Positions 62,199 to 64,000 of a DNA stretch of 64,000 bases are shown in pieces. Under the pieces are notes generated by a model. That model was not told where the DNA came from and ran no database searches. It saw nothing but the letters and a program-made list of their open reading frames with translations. Each line of letters begins with the position of its first letter. Position 1 is the first letter of the stretch. Source of the DNA: Calocera cornea HHB12733 (Eukaryota > Basidiomycota > Dacrymycetes > Dacrymycetales > Dacrymycetaceae); contig KV423915.1 of NCBI GenBank assembly GCA_001632435.1, forward strand, positions 58,512-122,511, written 5' to 3'. The position numbers and the translations under genes were made by a program.

Positions 62199-63404
62199 AT
62201 GCTTCCACCGACGCCTCGCTACCGTTCATGCAGCTTGTCAGACAACGAATCCGACATCTCGCACATCTCGGAAACCACGCTTGATGAACATGCCGATGCT
62301 CAAACTACGCATGTGATGAAGCGTCGCTATGCGCCAGCTCATGAAGTCCATGCAAGCCAAGACTGCCCTTTGGTCTTCCCCGATCATGTGGTGTCGTTTC
62401 CCCTTCAGGTTTGGCCTCCTGAATATATTGTGTTCTTAAACGCTGACTTCGTCTAGCTCCCGCAGCTAGATCTCCGGCCCCTCGGATATCACCATACCCA
62501 ACAGCTGCAGCGATACGCTGTATCTTGGGGAGTTCTTCACGCTCTCGCCTTCAACCCCTTCGCCGACCCCGAAGGCCGTACCCTAATTTCCATGGATGTC
62601 ACCGAAGCCGCGCGGGAGGCAAGGGGCTTCGGCACCACACCACTTTCGGTTTCCCATTCCTCGCAGATACAGCACCAGGTATGTTGCTTCTCTCCCCCTT
62701 CATCAGCTGAAGCTCATACCAGCCCCAAGGTCGACAACTTAGTACAGCAGCTTCTCGGCCGAGCAATGGACAAGCTCATTCACCTGTTGACATCGTCGGG
62801 GATAAAGCTCGAGCTGGAGCATGCCGAATGCGAAAACCCAGCATCAGTCCTCATGACAGAGCTTCTCGAGGTGTACAACATCTTGTACAATGTCGACTGT
62901 TTGCCTCACGTACGTTGTCAACGCAATATTGCAGGCTGTGCGGTGTCTAACGGCCATACCGCATATAGTCAAGTATATCTCAAGCCGCTTGCAACAAACA
63001 CATGGCCATCCTCCTCCACATCATCCAGTCTCTGGCGTTTGACGGCCCATCCTCTGTCGCCTTACATTGGCCAGAGTACTTCGAGTTCACTCCTCACTCA
63101 CTCCTCGCACTTGCTTCCTGTCTTGTATGTTGTGTGATGTCATGTAATTAAGTCACTGATTGACAACTTGTTGCAGTACATACATGGCCTCGCTTTCCTC
63201 ACACCTTCTACTGGCTCCACGCTCCCATTTGGGGCTGATGTCGATAAACATCGGTATGATGTTCTCTACCGTCATCTGGAACTTCGCCGAGAGCAACGCG
63301 CGGCATGCAATCAAGATCCCATGGCCGACATTGGCCAAAAGTGCTTGTATGGCGGCTATACTGTAACCTTGTTTCCATCTGCTCACCCATCTTCCCCTTC
63401 CTAG
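62199..63404 (+). CDS. Uncharacterised 331-residue protein next to the integrase gene
   Basis: Five exons: 62199-62408, 62457-62678, 62730-62909, 62969-63124 and 63177-63404. All four introns (48-59 nt) fall in phase 0 and the joined frame stays open to TAG, which argues for a real, intact gene. One acceptor is AAG rather than (C/T)AG, at 62729. The N-terminus is Ser/Asp/His-rich (LSDNESDISHISETTLDEH). The central part is helical and leucine-rich: QLQRYAVSWGVLHALAFNPF, LVQQLLGRAMDKLIHLLTSS, ELLEVYNILYNVDCLPH, and MAILLHIIQSLAFDG. No catalytic or zinc-binding motif is apparent and I do not recognise the family. It may be a transposon accessory protein or an unrelated host gene. Confidence 0.7.
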
Positions 63405-64000
63405 TCGATCAAGCGACCTCGCATGGCCCGTACCCGCCTGGCACTCGCTAATCCATGGCCCTGGCGATCGAGTCCATGAATACCGATTGATGACAGCTTT
63501 GAACGCGTCTTAACTAAGTCTCTTTTTGCTCCCCTTTCCCTTGTACTTCACCCGCATACATTGTCACAATGGTCGTCTGTACCTCATCACTAGTGACAAA
63601 TGCATGTGTTCACATCCATCCTTGGATTGCCCATCCACAGCGACTTCCACTTCTGCTAATCAGCCAAATCGTTAGAAATCAACTCCCCCTGGTAGCGCTT
63701 CCCTCGCCAGTGTCATGGAAAGGATACTGAATGGCTCCTTAAACCCTAACCGTTATCTACCATCACAGAATTTCCTCCTCCACCCCCACACACAGCCCTT
63801 GTACGCCAGTAGGCAGCAGTCGTGGTTTGCATTAAGACCGCCGGAATCAGGGAGGGTGGGGAGGGGCGGGGGGGCCCGCACAGCTGAGACGCGGGCGAAG
63901 TGAACATCACCGGAATCGTTCCTCCCAGTGCTCGGACAGTGGCAGGCGGTCGTCGCGCGCTGGACCAAGATCGTAGGAATCGGTCCATCCACAGCTCGGA
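63405..64000. other. Right-end region with no supported gene
   Basis: About 0.6 kb to the window edge. It includes a CCCTAACC word near 63743 but no telomere-type array, and a G-run near 63855-63875. The minus-strand frame at 63746-63988 has no motif, though a gene could continue beyond the edge. Confidence 0.35.

Larger units (their letters stand above)
59845..63404 (+). mobile_element. Candidate two-gene mobile element (integrase plus partner)
   Basis: The integrase gene is followed after 548 bp by another intact gene on the same strand. Both have CT-rich leaders and similar short-intron structure, and together they occupy the end of the window. A shared element is inferred from adjacency only; no terminal repeats or target-site duplication were found by eye. 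Confidence 0.35.

Noticed and set aside
62676..62730. Reading through the second intron of the 62199-63404 gene without splicing
   Set aside because: The frame is open, but the GTATGT donor and a 51-nt phase-preserving intron are more consistent with the other introns; kept as an alternative only.

Overview
This window is nuclear DNA from a basidiomycete, most likely a mushroom-forming agaricomycete. The genes are GC-rich and packed on both strands. Nearly all are cut by short introns of about 45-60 nt with GT(A/G)NGT donors and (C/T)AG acceptors, and the proteins match fungal families such as Zn2Cys6 regulators, YaaH acetate transporters, JSN1-type Puf proteins and basidiomycete F-box proteins. 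Species cannot be named from the sequence alone. All calls come from reading translated frames and splice signals by eye; no database search was run.

Layout. 0.2-2.9 kb: calcium-binding mitochondrial aspartate/glutamate carrier (-). 3.3-4.7 kb: AT-rich block almost without CpG, probably a transposon relic, just upstream of an uncharacterised nuclear-type protein (4.9-6.1, +). 6.5-8.7: TRM5 tRNA methyltransferase (+). 8.9-9.7: ankyrin-repeat protein (-). 10.2-10.9: basic coiled-coil protein (-). 12.1-15.3: Puf/Pumilio RNA-binding protein (-). 15.8-18.4: cPLA2-like phospholipase (-), divergent from the PP1 catalytic subunit (19.0-20.5, +). 22.9-23.9: acetate transporter (+). 25.2-28.6: NBR1-like autophagy receptor with six ZZ zinc fingers (-). 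30.3-31.0: divergent cyclophilin (+), convergent with a Zn2Cys6 transcription factor (31.4-34.5, -). 34.5-40.0: gene-poor stretch whose only supported gene is a small secreted protein (36.8-37.5, -). 40.0-40.8: GNAT acetyltransferase (-), divergent from an M16 metalloprotease (41.2-45.5, +). 45.5-47.9: ALG9 (-). 48.2-49.0: copper chaperone CCS1 (-). 49.5: degenerate tRNA-like Pol III unit (-). 49.8-51.0: LRR-like protein (+). 51.2-53.1: THI20 (-). 53.6-55.3: F-box protein (+). 55.4-59.2: PRP22 helicase (-). 59.8-63.4: a DDE integrase-type transposase gene followed on the same strand by an unrecognised 331-aa protein.

How the genes relate. Most of the window is ordinary housekeeping (tRNA modification, splicing, N-glycosylation, thiamine salvage, copper delivery, protein dephosphorylation), and neighbouring genes do not form a pathway. 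Close head-to-head pairs (18.4-19.0, 40.8-41.2) may share promoters. The accessory material is the CpG-depleted block at 3.3-4.7 kb, the gene-poor 34.5-40.0 kb region with its secreted protein, the tRNA-like unit, and the integrase-plus-partner pair at the right end. That pair is the best candidate for an undescribed system, as a possible two-gene mobile element.
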